The translations under genes were made by a program, and so were the position numbers. From Steroidobacter sp. (GTDB lineage Bacteria; Pseudomonadota; Gammaproteobacteria; Steroidobacterales; Steroidobacteraceae): a stretch of DNA of 45,537 nucleotides. The stretch lies in contig NZ_JAEUPY010000103.1 of NCBI RefSeq assembly GCF_016790065.1, forward strand, positions 1 to 45,537, written 5' to 3'. This document shows, in pieces, positions 26,362 through 35,147 of this stretch. Each line of letters starts with the position of its first letter. Position 1 is the stretch's first letter. Below the pieces are notes generated by a model. The model made no database searches. It saw nothing but the letters and a program-made list of their open reading frames with translations, and was not told the DNA's origin.

Positions 26362-27233
26362 CAAGGAACTCCAGGACGAGCGCCGAACCGGCACTGCGGG
26401 CAGGGTCGTTCTTTTGCCAGCACATGTTTCATGTGACGCCACAGTCGCAGGCTGGAGCCGAAGTTAGCACGATTTTCTCGCGTGACACCCAATGGCAACA
26501 GCTCAACTTCGGGGCACTCGCCTAGCGAGGCCTCTTCCATCAATAGTTCCGGCAAGCCCGCGATGCACTCCCCAGTCTTGGCCGAGTCCAACATCTTCAG
26601 GTCTACCGTATAACCGCAGTTCCCCGCCGCTAAGCCCGCATGAGTTTGTAAAAAGCGCGGATTGAGCATGGCCTCGATAGCCGTCGGCAGGAAGGCGCGA
26701 CGCGCCGGCGGTGGCTGAAATGAAACTGCCACCAACTCGACCGACTTGCCGTATTGAACGATTCCAAGCAAGTCACGCATGCGGTCGGCAATCGTCACTC
26801 GTAAATCACCGAGGCACTTGTAGATGGCCCGATCGCAAGACTCGCGGGGCGCCACCCAAAAATAGGGACGTTTGCGGGCCGACCATCGAACCCGCCTGGG
26901 CAACCGTTCGAAATCATGACCGGTGCGCGCGCTCGAATGGATGCACTGCTCGCTGTCGGCGGCTGTGACCACCGTCGTCATGCCGCCGGCAAAATCTTCA
27001 GGAACACTCGCCACCGGGTGGCGCAGCGTCAACTTGAGCGGCGACCGATGCAATTGTCGTCGCAGATTCCCCAGCAGCGAATCGGTGTCAGTTGGCGCAA
27101 TGCGCGAGTCCGGTGCGAAGGCCAGAATCGCTCGCAGCTCGTCGCAACTCAGCAGCTGGCGCATGTGCGCCAGCGTGAGATTGCAAACAAACACTTGCCA
27201 AAGCAATCGCGGCAGCATTGCTGCGAACGTCAT
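26361..27233 (-). CDS. Unknown protein, first gene of the PIN-TPR operon
   Basis: A 290-residue protein of unknown function. It begins MTFAAMLPRLLWQVFVCNLT, mildly hydrophobic but not a convincing signal peptide. The middle has basic patches (RLPRRVRWSARKRPYFWV) and a conserved-looking segment AIEAMLNPRFLQTHAGLAAG. The C-terminus ends with CPQC at 278-281, a possible half zinc-binding or redox motif. GGAG lies 9 bases before the ATG at 27233. It opens the three-gene leftward operon, 127 bases from the end of alr, and that gap shows no promoter I would trust. It could be a regulatory or adaptor subunit; nothing in the sequence proves this. Confidence 0.7.
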   Translation of the reverse strand: MTFAAMLPRLLWQVFVCNLTLAHMRQLLSCDELRAILAFAPDSRIAPTDTDSLLGNLRRQLHRSPLKLTLRHPVASVPEDFAGGMTTVVTAADSEQCIHSSARTGHDFERLPRRVRWSARKRPYFWVAPRESCDRAIYKCLGDLRVTIADRMRDLLGIVQYGKSVELVAVSFQPPPARRAFLPTAIEAMLNPRFLQTHAGLAAGNCGYTVDLKMLDSAKTGECIAGLPELLMEEASLGECPEVELLPLGVTRENRANFGSSLRLWRHMKHVLAKERPCPQCRFGARPGVP

Positions 27234-27347
27234 GTTCCTGGCTCCGAGCCGACTGCAGATCCGGGACCGAAGAGGTCGGGAATGGGTTGTTGTTATTTAC
27301 CCGAGCAAAGCTAGCATCGGGCGCGGCACAGCAGTAACCCGCTATAA

Positions 27348-27369
27348 CCACGTAGTTTGATCAACGTGG
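27348..27369 (-). repeat. Inverted repeat over the alr stop codon
   Basis: CCACGT (27348-27353) and ACGTGG (27364-27369) flank a loop that itself contains the palindrome TTGATCAA (27357-27364). The alr stop codon is inside. The minus strand continues TTATAG, too short for a clear terminator T run. It is a weak terminator or operator candidate between alr and the unknown operon. Confidence 0.3.
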
Positions 27370-28437
27370 AGCTGCGTCTCTCAATGTGACTCGTTGTGCG
27401 ACTCGGCACACGAGTTCATAACATGTCGTATCAGCATACGGCGCGAGACGTTCCGCAGGCGCGCCATTTCCCCAGACGACAACTTCGTCACCCGATTTAG
27501 CTGCAGGCAGATCGGTGATATCGATGGCGATCATGTCCATCGACACTCTGCCGGCGATCGGCGCTTCTTTGCCGCCAACCAGAACCGGTGCACCGCTGCG
27601 CGTCGCTCTCGGGAAGCCGTCGCCATAGCCGATTGCAGCGATGCCGATGCGCGATGGACGCTGTGCGCGCCAGATGCCGTTGTAGCCCACAGCTTCGCCG
27701 ACACCGATGTTTTGAACGGCGATCAGATGAGTCGATAAAGTCATCGCGGGCCGCAAGCCGAAGTCAGCGGCGGTTTTGTTGGGCATGGGTGACATGCCAT
27801 ACAGCATCAAGCCGGGCCGCACCCAGTCCTGATGGGACTCGGGCCAGGAGATCACCGCTGCAGAGTTGGCGACACTGCGCTCCAGACCGAGCGGCGCGAC
27901 CGACTCATCGAACAAACGCAGTTGCTTCGAGGTGACTTCGCCCCGCTCTTCCGACTCCGCCAGATGAGTCATCACTCGAACCAAGCTCACCGACGAACAG
28001 CGATGTAACCGTGCATAGGCCGCGGCGAACTCTTCGATATGGAAACCGAGACGATTCATGCCGCTGTTGAGCTTCAACCAAACGACGAAGCGGTGCGAGC
28101 CGGCGAACTGCTCCAACACGTCGATCTGTTCGGGCGAGTGCACGACGATCTCGCAGTGTTCTCTGGCGGCGAGCGCGAACTGCTCCGCCCCGAACACACC
28201 TTCGAGCAACAGAATGCGTTGAGTGATGCCGGCCTCGCGGAGCACGATGGCGTCGGACAGACGAGCAACACCTAAGCCATCCGCGTCCGCAAGAGCGCGC
28301 GAGACACGGATCATTCCGTGGCCGTAACCATTGGCTTTGACGACAGCGATGATGCGAGAACGAGGCGCCATCTTCCGCGCCACTGCCAGATTACTGCGCA
28401 ACGCCGCGGCATCGATGGTCGCAACCGGGAAGCTCAC
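27361..28437 (-). CDS. alr: Alanine racemase, biosynthetic
   Basis: PLP enzyme interconverting L- and D-alanine for peptidoglycan. The product has 358 residues, the usual length. The PLP lysine K34 lies in AVVKANGYGHG, the second catalytic base is the tyrosine of IGYGDGFPR, and LMLYGMSP and RVSMDMIAIDIT are family signatures. The start is GTG at 28437 (MSFPVATIDAAALRSNL), 27 bases after dnaB. It is the last gene of the rpsF-rpsR-DUF2232-rplI-dnaB-alr string. Confidence 0.97.
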   Translation of the reverse strand: MSFPVATIDAAALRSNLAVARKMAPRSRIIAVVKANGYGHGMIRVSRALADADGLGVARLSDAIVLREAGITQRILLLEGVFGAEQFALAAREHCEIVVHSPEQIDVLEQFAGSHRFVVWLKLNSGMNRLGFHIEEFAAAYARLHRCSSVSLVRVMTHLAESEERGEVTSKQLRLFDESVAPLGLERSVANSAAVISWPESHQDWVRPGLMLYGMSPMPNKTAADFGLRPAMTLSTHLIAVQNIGVGEAVGYNGIWRAQRPSRIGIAAIGYGDGFPRATRSGAPVLVGGKEAPIAGRVSMDMIAIDITDLPAAKSGDEVVVWGNGAPAERLAPYADTTCYELVCRVAQRVTLRDAAPR

Positions 28438-28464
28438 GGCAGGATGCCCGATCCCGAGTTCATA

Positions 28465-29895
28465 TCAGAACGGTCCGTCGCCGAAGGCTGCCTCGGGCGC
28501 GTAATTTTCGAACTTCGTGAACTTGCCCAGGAAGGTCAGTTCGATATCACCGGTCGGGCCGTTACGCTGCTTGGTGATGATGATGTCGGCGATGCCCTTG
28601 CGCGGCGTCTCGGGGTTATAAACTTCTTCGCGGTAAATCATCATGATGATGTCCGCGTCCTGTTCGATAGCGCCCGATTCGCGCAAGTCCGAGCTCACCG
28701 GTCGCTTGTCGGTACGCTGTTCGACGGCGCGATTCAGCTGCGACAGTGCAATCACCGGCACCGACAGTTCCTTGGCCAGCGCCTTGAGCGAACGCGAGAT
28801 CTCGGAAATCTCGGCGGTGCGGTTCTCTTTGTTGCCGGGCACCTGCATGAGCTGCAAGTAGTCGACCACGATCAGGTCGAGCCCATGCTCACGTTTCAAA
28901 CGCCGCGCACGCGCGCGTACTTCGGTCGGAGACAACGCCGGCGTATCGTCGATGAAAATGTTCGACGACTTCATCATCGAGATGGCCATCTGCACGCGCG
29001 ACCAATCGTCGTCGTCCAGTTGACCGGTGCGCAGCTTGGTTTGATCGACCCGCCCGAGCGAGGACACCATACGAAACGCCAGCTGCTCGCGACCCATTTC
29101 CATACTGAACACGCCGACCTTGGCCTGCTTCGGGCCGAAAGCGGCGTTCTCGGCCATGTTCAGACTGAAGGTGGTCTTACCCATCGACGGCCGGGCGGCG
29201 ACGATGATCAGGTCGCCCTTCTGCAAGCCGGCGGTCATTTCATCGAGTTTCTTGAAGCCGGTCGACAGGCCGGTGATGGCACCGGGGTTCTGCGACAGCA
29301 TGTCGATCATGTCGATGATCTTGCCGACTTCGTTACGCAGCGGTACGAAGCCCGAGCCGGTCTTGTTGCGGCTCTCGGCGATCTCGAACACGCGACGCTC
29401 GGCTTCATCGAGGATCTCGGCAGCCTCGCGACCTTGCGGGTCGTAGGCACCGTTGGCGATCTCGCCGCCGATCGAAATCAGCTGGCGTAGCGTGGAGCGT
29501 TCACGAACGGCATCGGCATAAGCGCGCACGTTGGCAGCGCTGGGCGTGTCACGAACCAGTTGCGCGAGATACGGCAGGCCGCCGACGTCAGCCAGCAGAC
29601 CTTTGCGTTCCAACCATTCGGACAGGGTAACGGCGTCGGAAGGCTCACCGTTGGCGCCGCGTTCGGCGATGGCCTCGAAAATGATCTGGTGGTCACGACG
29701 ATAGAAATCGTCGCCGACGATACGGTCCGCGATGTTGTCCCAAACGCGGTTGTCCAGCATCAGGCCGCCGAGCACGGCCTGCTCCGCCTCGATGTTATGA
29801 GGCGGGACGCGAATGTCGTCTACCGATTTATCTCGGTCGCGGTCGCGGGCGCGACGCGCACCCGCGAATGAGACCTTGCCGTCGGCGTCGGCCAT
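28465..29895 (-). CDS. dnaB: Replicative DNA helicase DnaB
   Basis: Hexameric 5'-3' helicase of the replication fork. The product has 476 residues. It has an N-terminal primase-interacting domain (PPHNIEAEQAVLGGLMLD, about 31-130), a linker, and a RecA-like core with Walker A ARPSMGKTT (K240), Walker B LIVVDYLQLM and VIALSQLNRAVEQR. No intein insertion is present. The N-terminus carries an extra charged stretch (RRARDRDRDKSVDD). It lies 16 bases after rplI. Confidence 0.98.
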   Translation of the reverse strand: MADADGKVSFAGARRARDRDRDKSVDDIRVPPHNIEAEQAVLGGLMLDNRVWDNIADRIVGDDFYRRDHQIIFEAIAERGANGEPSDAVTLSEWLERKGLLADVGGLPYLAQLVRDTPSAANVRAYADAVRERSTLRQLISIGGEIANGAYDPQGREAAEILDEAERRVFEIAESRNKTGSGFVPLRNEVGKIIDMIDMLSQNPGAITGLSTGFKKLDEMTAGLQKGDLIIVAARPSMGKTTFSLNMAENAAFGPKQAKVGVFSMEMGREQLAFRMVSSLGRVDQTKLRTGQLDDDDWSRVQMAISMMKSSNIFIDDTPALSPTEVRARARRLKREHGLDLIVVDYLQLMQVPGNKENRTAEISEISRSLKALAKELSVPVIALSQLNRAVEQRTDKRPVSSDLRESGAIEQDADIIMMIYREEVYNPETPRKGIADIIITKQRNGPTGDIELTFLGKFTKFENYAPEAAFGDGPF

Positions 29896-29911
29896 CGCAG
29901 GTCCGCGAAGC

Positions 29912-30361
29912 TTATTCTTCGCCGACGATCACGACCGGCAGATCGACGTTGACGTCGGTGTGCAGATGCAGTTGCACGACGTGCTCGCCAGCCTGACGGA
30001 TCGGGCCGTTCGGCAAACGCACTTCGGCACGCTCCAGCGTATGGCCGGCCTTCTTCAGCGCCTCGACGATGTCGCTGTTACCGACCGAGCCGAACAGCTT
30101 GCCTTCGCCGCCGGCCTTGGCCGTGAGCGTCAGCTTGAAGCCTTCGAGCTTGGCGGCGCGCGCCTGGGCGCTGGCCAACTCTTCCTTCGCAGCCTTTTCG
30201 AATTCGGCGCGGCGCGCTTCGAACTTGGCAACGTTCTCGGCAGTGGCGAGCGTGGCCTTACCCTGCGGCAGCAGGAAGTTACGACCGTAGCCGGCCTTGA
30301 CCTTGACCTTGTCACCGATGTTGCCGAGGTTGGCAACCTTCTGGATCAAAATGATTTCCAT
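29912..30361 (-). CDS. rplI: 50S ribosomal protein L9
   Basis: Ribosomal stalk-base protein of 149 residues starting [22 protein letters not shown], with [13 protein letters not shown], a long connecting helix (about 45-75) and the C-terminal domain with [16 protein letters not shown]. The ATG at 30361 is chosen because it gives the conserved start and has GAGGG 6-7 bases upstream; a longer open frame adds nothing family-like. It follows the DUF2232 gene closely. Confidence 0.98.
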   Translation of the reverse strand: MEIILIQKVANLGNIGDKVKVKAGYGRNFLLPQGKATLATAENVAKFEARRAEFEKAAKEELASAQARAAKLEGFKLTLTAKAGGEGKLFGSVGNSDIVEALKKAGHTLERAEVRLPNGPIRQAGEHVVQLHLHTDVNVDLPVVIVGEE

Positions 30362-30375
30362 CGAAACGCCCTCAA

Positions 30376-31275
30376 TTAAACAGTATGCGTCCGAGGACGC
30401 AGCCAATTATCCGCAAAGCCCCAGATCGCCAGCATGAACACCACGATCGAGGTCACCGGCAGCACGATCAGCAATACATAGATCGCCACCAGCCAACCGC
30501 GATCCAGGCGACCGACCGCCTTGCTGCGATGGGCGGCGGCCAGACCCTGAAACGCCAGCGCGGCGAATGCCACCCACGCCAGCGACGCGACCAGGGCCGA
30601 GTCGGTCAACAGCGCCACGATGAACAACACCGTGGTCGCAGTCCCCAGCGCGCGCCCGAGGCGCAACTGCCGGTATTCAATTCCGAACGAGCCCGGCGTA
30701 TCCAGTAACGACTGCCACCAGCGCCCCAACAATACTGAGCCGAACACCGTGCCCAGCGCCAGCGCCGCCAGCGCGCCCCACATGGTGCGGGACCAGGCGG
30801 CGATGATCACATCGCGATCGCCTTCGATACGCAGGCCGGCATTGGCCATCGAAGCCCACACCGTCTCGATCTGCCCGCGCCACATACCGACCGGATCGGC
30901 CAACGACACGAACACCAGTATCAACAACACCGCCATCGCCAGCATCGCGACCTGGAACACCAGGTTCAGCGAGCCCCTCTGGCGGAGCAACGAGCCCAGC
31001 AGCACCGGGCCGAAAAACAGTACGGCCACCGCGGTAGCCATCCACAAGCTGGGCGCCACCGCCGACAGCATGATGCCGACCACCACCGCCGCCGAGGCGA
31101 CTGCCATGGTAATGGCGTGCCGGGTACCGAAGCGTAGCGCCACCAGTACCGCAATGGCGCCGGCGACGATCAGAAACGGCAGCGGCATCTGTAACGAAAG
31201 CGCACCGCTGATGGCGCTCGCGAAGATGGCGCGCCACGGATGCCCTGTTAACCAGACAGCAATTGCACGGTGCAT
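30376..31275 (-). CDS. DUF2232 family multi-pass membrane protein
   Basis: A 299-residue inner membrane protein with about eight hydrophobic segments (for example [20 protein letters not shown] and [16 protein letters not shown]). The segment [16 protein letters not shown], just before the last membrane helices, is typical of the DUF2232 protein encoded between rpsR and rplI in many non-enteric gammaproteobacteria. Its function is unknown; the distant YybS relatives are sporulation-locus proteins in Firmicutes, which does not tell us its role here. It sits 49 bases after rpsR and 14 before rplI, in the ribosomal operon. Confidence 0.85.
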   Translation of the reverse strand: MHRAIAVWLTGHPWRAIFASAISGALSLQMPLPFLIVAGAIAVLVALRFGTRHAITMAVASAAVVVGIMLSAVAPSLWMATAVAVLFFGPVLLGSLLRQRGSLNLVFQVAMLAMAVLLILVFVSLADPVGMWRGQIETVWASMANAGLRIEGDRDVIIAAWSRTMWGALAALALGTVFGSVLLGRWWQSLLDTPGSFGIEYRQLRLGRALGTATTVLFIVALLTDSALVASLAWVAFAALAFQGLAAAHRSKAVGRLDRGWLVAIYVLLIVLPVTSIVVFMLAIWGFADNWLRPRTHTV

Positions 31276-31324
31276 GAATCTGCCCCGCCCCGTTGTTCAG
31301 GGGCGGGGCTCAAGAACGCGAATC

Positions 31325-31549
31325 TCAGTGCTGATCGGTGTACGGCAGCAGCGCCAGGAAGCGAGCACGCTTCACCGCGACCGCCAGCTGACGCTGGTAG
31401 TGCGACTTGGTGCCGGTGATCCGGCTCGGCACGACCTTACCGGTCTCGGTGATGTAGCTCTTCAGGATACCGAGATCCTTGTAGTCGATCTGCTCGATAC
31501 CTTCGGCGGTGAAGCGGCAGAACTTACGACGGCGGAAAAAGCGGGACAT
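31325..31549 (-). CDS. rpsR: 30S ribosomal protein S18
   Basis: Platform protein of the small subunit that pairs with S6. The 74-residue product has [14 protein letters not shown] and the family core [18 protein letters not shown] followed by [31 protein letters not shown]. It is separated from rpsF by only 43 bases, so the priB gene that enterics carry between them is absent. Confidence 0.98.
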   Translation of the reverse strand: MSRFFRRRKFCRFTAEGIEQIDYKDLGILKSYITETGKVVPSRITGTKSHYQRQLAVAVKRARFLALLPYTDQH

Positions 31550-31592
31550 GGTTCAACCCTCAAAAGTGAACGGATGGATCAGCCGAGGACTA

Positions 31593-31973
31593 TCAAGTCG
31601 CCGCGGAGGCGCCTTCTTCCTCGTCGTCACGCGCGAAGCGCTCGTCGCGCTCCTCGTCGCCCTTCGCCATCGGCGAGGGTTCAGTGACGGCCTTGTCCAT
31701 CTTGATGACCAGGTGGCGGAGCACGGCATCGCTGAAGCGGAACGCACCGGTGAGCTCGGCCAACGTCTTACCGTCGACTTCGATGTTCAGCAGCACGTAA
31801 TGGGCTTTGTGGACCTTGGCGATCGGGAACGTCAGTTGCCGACGGCCCCAGTCTTCGAGGCGATGCACGGTGCCGTTACCGGCCGCGATCATGCTCTTGT
31901 AGCGTTCCAGCATGGCCGGAACCTGTTCACTCTGGTCAGGGTGCACCAGAAAAACGATCTCGTAGTGTCGCAT
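31593..31973 (-). CDS. rpsF: 30S ribosomal protein S6
   Basis: A 126-residue protein beginning [22 protein letters not shown], with [26 protein letters not shown], all S6 signatures. The C-terminus carries a highly charged tail ([19 protein letters not shown]), the region that RimK extends with glutamate in some bacteria. AAGGAG 5 bases before the ATG is a strong ribosome binding site. First gene of the rpsF-rpsR-DUF2232-rplI-dnaB-alr string. Confidence 0.98.
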   Translation of the reverse strand: MRHYEIVFLVHPDQSEQVPAMLERYKSMIAAGNGTVHRLEDWGRRQLTFPIAKVHKAHYVLLNIEVDGKTLAELTGAFRFSDAVLRHLVIKMDKAVTEPSPMAKGDEERDERFARDDEEEGASAAT

Positions 31974-32043
31974 TGCTGCTCCTTATGGATATGCCGCCCG
32001 GGTCGAGAATCCGCGGTGTGGCAAGGAGTTGAAGAAAACTGCC

Positions 32044-32077
32044 GGCCCTGGCTTAGAGCCACAGGCGCAACAGGGCC
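32044..32077 (-). promoter_or_regulatory. Hairpin in the rpsF leader, candidate S6:S18 autoregulatory element
   Basis: In the predicted rpsF leader, GGCCCTG (32077-32071) pairs perfectly with CAGGGCC (32050-32044), and the enclosed sequence contains a second small stem. The 3' side continues GGCAG, giving the CCG triplet that is the hallmark of the known S6:S18-binding leader. I have not modelled the structure, so this is a positional and motif-level suggestion. Confidence 0.35.
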
Positions 32078-32081
32078 GCGG

Positions 32082-32110
32082 ATACTAGCGGAGCGCCCCG
32101 GTCGAAGCAA
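32082..32110 (-). promoter_or_regulatory. Candidate promoter of the rpsF operon
   Basis: Minus-strand TTGCTT (32110-32105) and TAGTAT (32087-32082) are separated by exactly 17 bases, and the downstream base composition is GC-rich, as is common for ribosomal promoters. It lies about 110 bases before the rpsF ATG, upstream of the leader hairpin. The rest of the 291-base gap 31974-32264 shows no gene. Confidence 0.45.
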
Positions 32111-32264
32111 ATCCCGAAGCGGATCGCCGCAGCCGGTTAGGGTTTTCCCCGAACACCGGGCCCCTCCGGCGCTGATTTATTGTCCGTGCGCATCAAGACA
32201 ATTCGGCACCGGTCGTTACAGCCAGTGGCAGAGGCATCCCCGCCCCAGCTCAGGATTTTACATA

Positions 32265-34403
32265 GTGAACGGTTCATACAATCCGTGGTTGGTGGCGCTA
32301 TCGGTCTTGGTAGCGGTGTGCGTTTCCTACACGGCCCTCAACCTGGCCTCGCGCGTAGCTACGGCTCAGCGCCGCTACGTGCGCATGTGGCTGGCCGGCG
32401 GCGCCTTCGCGATGGGCGTGGGCATCTGGTCCATGCATTTCATCGGCATGCTGGCGTTGTCGCTGCCGATCGCGCTCTCTTACAGCATTCCCAAAACGCT
32501 GGTGTCCCTGCTGGTCGCCATTCTGGTGTCCGGCTTTGCGCTGGCCATCGCCAGCCAACGGCATAGCAGCCTGGTCCGCCTGGCTGGCGGCGCCGTCATC
32601 ATGGGTCTGGGCATCGCAGCCATGCACTACTCGGGCATGGGCGCGATCCGCATCCTGCCGGTCATCACTTACGAACCGGTGCTGCTGGTGACGTCGGTGA
32701 TCATCGCCATCGTGGCTTCGTTTGCCGCGCTGTGGCTGTTCTTCAGACTGCGCGGCGGCGCTTCCTGGCGCATCCTGCTACAGCGCATGCTGGCCTCGCT
32801 GGTAATGGGCGCGGCCATCTCGGGCATGCACTACACCGGCATGTTCGCGTCGCGCTTCGCTCCCGACTCTTATTGCATCGGTGCCACGGCCACCAGCAGC
32901 GGCTGGCTGGCGTTGCTGATCGGCGGCTTTGCGCTCGGCGTGTTGTTGATCACCATGATTTTACTGATGTACGACGCGCACCTCGACTCGCGCTCGCGTC
33001 AGCACGCGGTGGCTTTGGAAGACGCCAATGCCCGGCTGCGTCATCTGGCCACGCACGACTCGCTCACCGAATTGCCGAATCGCTTGTTGCTCGACGACCG
33101 GTTGTCGCAAGCCATCGCCTATGCCGAGCGCCGGCAAGGCAAGGTTGCGGTGCTGGTGATCGATCTGGACCGCTTCAAGATGATCAACGATTCGCTCGGC
33201 CATCACGGCGGCGACGAACTGCTGAAAGAAGTTGCCTCTCGCTTGCGCACCACGCTGCGCAAGAGCGACACGCTGGCGCGCACCGGCGGCGATGAGTTCG
33301 TGCTGATCGCCGACGAAGTGGCCGGCCAGGCCGATGTGGAATTGCTGGCACAGCGCGTGGTCGCCTGCTTCGTCAAGCCGTTCCATATTCTGTCGGTGGA
33401 CATCCACACCGCGCCCAGCATCGGCATCAGCATGTATCCCAACGACGGCAGCAAGGCCGAAGAGCTGGTGGTGCATGCCGACGCAGCCATGTATCACTCC
33501 AAGAAAGTCGGTGGCGGCACCTTCACGTTCTTCACGCCGTCGATGAATGCATTCGCGCAGCAGCGCCTGGAGCTAGAAAACGGCTTGCGTCGCGCGCTGG
33601 TGAACGGCGAACTGGAATTGCACTATCAACCGAAAGTGGATGTGACCACCGGCCGCATCAGCAGCACCGAAGCGCTGATTCGCTGGCGCCATCCGGAGCG
33701 CGGCCTGGTGCCGCCGGGCGATTTCATTCCGCTGGCGGAAGAAACTGGTCTCATTCTGCAAATCGGCGAGTGGGTGCTGCGCGAGGCTTGCCGGCAAGCG
33801 CGCCAGTGGCAGGTCAACGGCATGGCGCCGATGCGCGTCGCCATCAACATGTCGGCGCAGCAGTTCAAACAAAAGAACCTGGTCACCGTGGTGCGCTCGG
33901 CGTTGGATAACGCCGGCTTGGAACCGGGCTACCTGGAAATCGAGCTGACCGAAAGCGCAGTCATGCACAACGCCGCTGCGTCAGCCGCGATTCTGGAAGA
34001 GCTCAGCCGCATCGGCGTGCACATCTCCATCGACGACTTCGGTACCGGCTACTCCAGCCTCAACTATCTGCGTCGCTTCCCGCTCGACAAGCTCAAGATC
34101 GATCGCGCCTTCATCAAGGACGTGGTGGCCAATCCGGAAGACGCCGCCATCGTGCATGCCATCATCGCGATGGCGCACAGCCTGCGCTTGAAGGTGATCG
34201 CCGAAGGTGTCGAGACCGAGCAGCAGCTGGAGTTTCTGCGCTCGCTGGGTTGCGATCAGTATCAGGGCTTCTTCTGTAGCCCGGCCGTCACTCCGGAGAA
34301 CTTCGCCGAGATGATGCGTGAAAAGCAGGTCGGCAAGTTCGATCCGCTGGCGACCATGAGCCGGCTGTACGTGCCGCTCAAGGCGCCCAAAACGGCCACC
34401 TGA
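32265..34403 (+). CDS. MHYT-GGDEF-EAL cyclic-di-GMP protein
   Basis: A 712-residue membrane protein. The N-terminal MHYT sensor has about seven membrane helices and three repeated motifs: MHFIGM at 57, MHYSGM at 120 and MHYTGM at 188; such domains are thought to bind metal and sense a diatomic gas. A GGDEF domain follows with the intact motif at 341-345 (RTGGDEFVLI), then an EAL domain with EAL at 469-471, DDFGTGYSSLNYL and VIAEGVETEQQ. Both cyclic-di-GMP synthesis and hydrolysis residues look complete. The GTG at 32265 is preferred (CAGGA 9 bases upstream, MNGSYNPW-type start). The frame is open for 756 bases upstream, but that part crosses rpsF and has no domain. It ends 3 bases from rlmB, tail to tail. 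Confidence 0.94.
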   Translation: MNGSYNPWLVALSVLVAVCVSYTALNLASRVATAQRRYVRMWLAGGAFAMGVGIWSMHFIGMLALSLPIALSYSIPKTLVSLLVAILVSGFALAIASQRHSSLVRLAGGAVIMGLGIAAMHYSGMGAIRILPVITYEPVLLVTSVIIAIVASFAALWLFFRLRGGASWRILLQRMLASLVMGAAISGMHYTGMFASRFAPDSYCIGATATSSGWLALLIGGFALGVLLITMILLMYDAHLDSRSRQHAVALEDANARLRHLATHDSLTELPNRLLLDDRLSQAIAYAERRQGKVAVLVIDLDRFKMINDSLGHHGGDELLKEVASRLRTTLRKSDTLARTGGDEFVLIADEVAGQADVELLAQRVVACFVKPFHILSVDIHTAPSIGISMYPNDGSKAEELVVHADAAMYHSKKVGGGTFTFFTPSMNAFAQQRLELENGLRRALVNGELELHYQPKVDVTTGRISSTEALIRWRHPERGLVPPGDFIPLAEETGLILQIGEWVLREACRQARQWQVNGMAPMRVAINMSAQQFKQKNLVTVVRSALDNAGLEPGYLEIELTESAVMHNAAASAAILEELSRIGVHISIDDFGTGYSSLNYLRRFPLDKLKIDRAFIKDVVANPEDAAIVHAIIAMAHSLRLKVIAEGVETEQQLEFLRSLGCDQYQGFFCSPAVTPENFAEMMREKQVGKFDPLATMSRLYVPLKAPKTAT

Positions 34404-34406
34404 TTG

Positions 34407-35147
34407 CTACTGGCGCTGACGCAGGGCCTCGTACAGCAGCACTCCGGTCGCGACGGAGACATTCAAGCTCTCCACGACGCCACGCATGGGGATGCTCACC
34501 AGAGCATCGCAATTCTCGCGCGTGAGTCGTCGCAGGCCCGTGCCTTCCGCTCCCAACACCACGGCGAGCGGACCGGTGAGCTTGCTCGCATACAGCGAGT
34601 GCGGTGCTTGATCGTCGGTGCCGACGATCCAAATCTCTCGTTCCTTCAACCAGCGCAAGGTCCGCGCCAGATTGGTCACTTGAATCAACGGCACGGTTTC
34701 CGCCGCGCCTGACGCAACCTTACGCACCACCGCCGACAACCCTGCCGCGCGATCCTTCGGCACGATCACCGCTGTCACGCCAGCCGCATCGGCCGTGCGC
34801 AAGCAAGCGCCAAGGTTGTGGGGATCCTGCACGCCGTCGAGCACCAATAACAATGGCGCCGAACTGGCGGAGTCGAGCAGATCGTCGAGTGCGCCCTCGC
34901 CCAACACACCGACACTACGAATCTGTAAGCAAGCGCCTTGATGACGCTCACTGCCGGCGAGGCGATCCAGCTCTCGGCCATCGCGCAGCTCGGTTTTGAT
35001 GCCCTTGGCCTGGGCCAGCTTCGCTATCTCGGTGACGCGCGCGTCGTCCCTGCCCTTTTGCAGGATCAGCAACGCGGCGCGCTCAGGCCGCTGCTGTAGC
35101 AGGGTGCGTACTGCATGCAGCCCGAAAATTACGCTGTCTTCACTCAT
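34407..35147 (-). CDS. rlmB: 23S rRNA (guanosine-2'-O-)-methyltransferase RlmB
   Basis: SpoU/TrmH-family enzyme that methylates G2251 of 23S rRNA in the peptidyl-transferase loop. The 246-residue protein has an N-terminal substrate-binding domain (VIFGLHAVRTLLQQRPERA) and the SPOUT core with DGVQDPHNLGACLRTADAAG, LGAEGTGLRRL and VSIPMRGVVESLNVSVA. ATGATG at 35150-35145 overlaps the rnr TGA; the second ATG is preferred for its spacing to GAGG. It is translationally coupled to rnr. Confidence 0.96.
   Translation of the reverse strand: MSEDSVIFGLHAVRTLLQQRPERAALLILQKGRDDARVTEIAKLAQAKGIKTELRDGRELDRLAGSERHQGACLQIRSVGVLGEGALDDLLDSASSAPLLLVLDGVQDPHNLGACLRTADAAGVTAVIVPKDRAAGLSAVVRKVASGAAETVPLIQVTNLARTLRWLKEREIWIVGTDDQAPHSLYASKLTGPLAVVLGAEGTGLRRLTRENCDALVSIPMRGVVESLNVSVATGVLLYEALRQRQ

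Noticed and set aside
26362-26442. Longer start for the middle unknown gene (ATG at 26442)
   Set aside because: It would overlap the previous gene by 82 bases, whereas the ATG at 26361 forms a classical TGATG junction.
31509-32264. N-terminal extension of the MHYT-GGDEF-EAL gene
   Set aside because: The frame is open, but it runs through rpsF on the other strand, contains no recognisable domain and precedes a clean start with a ribosome binding site and the conserved MHYT beginning.
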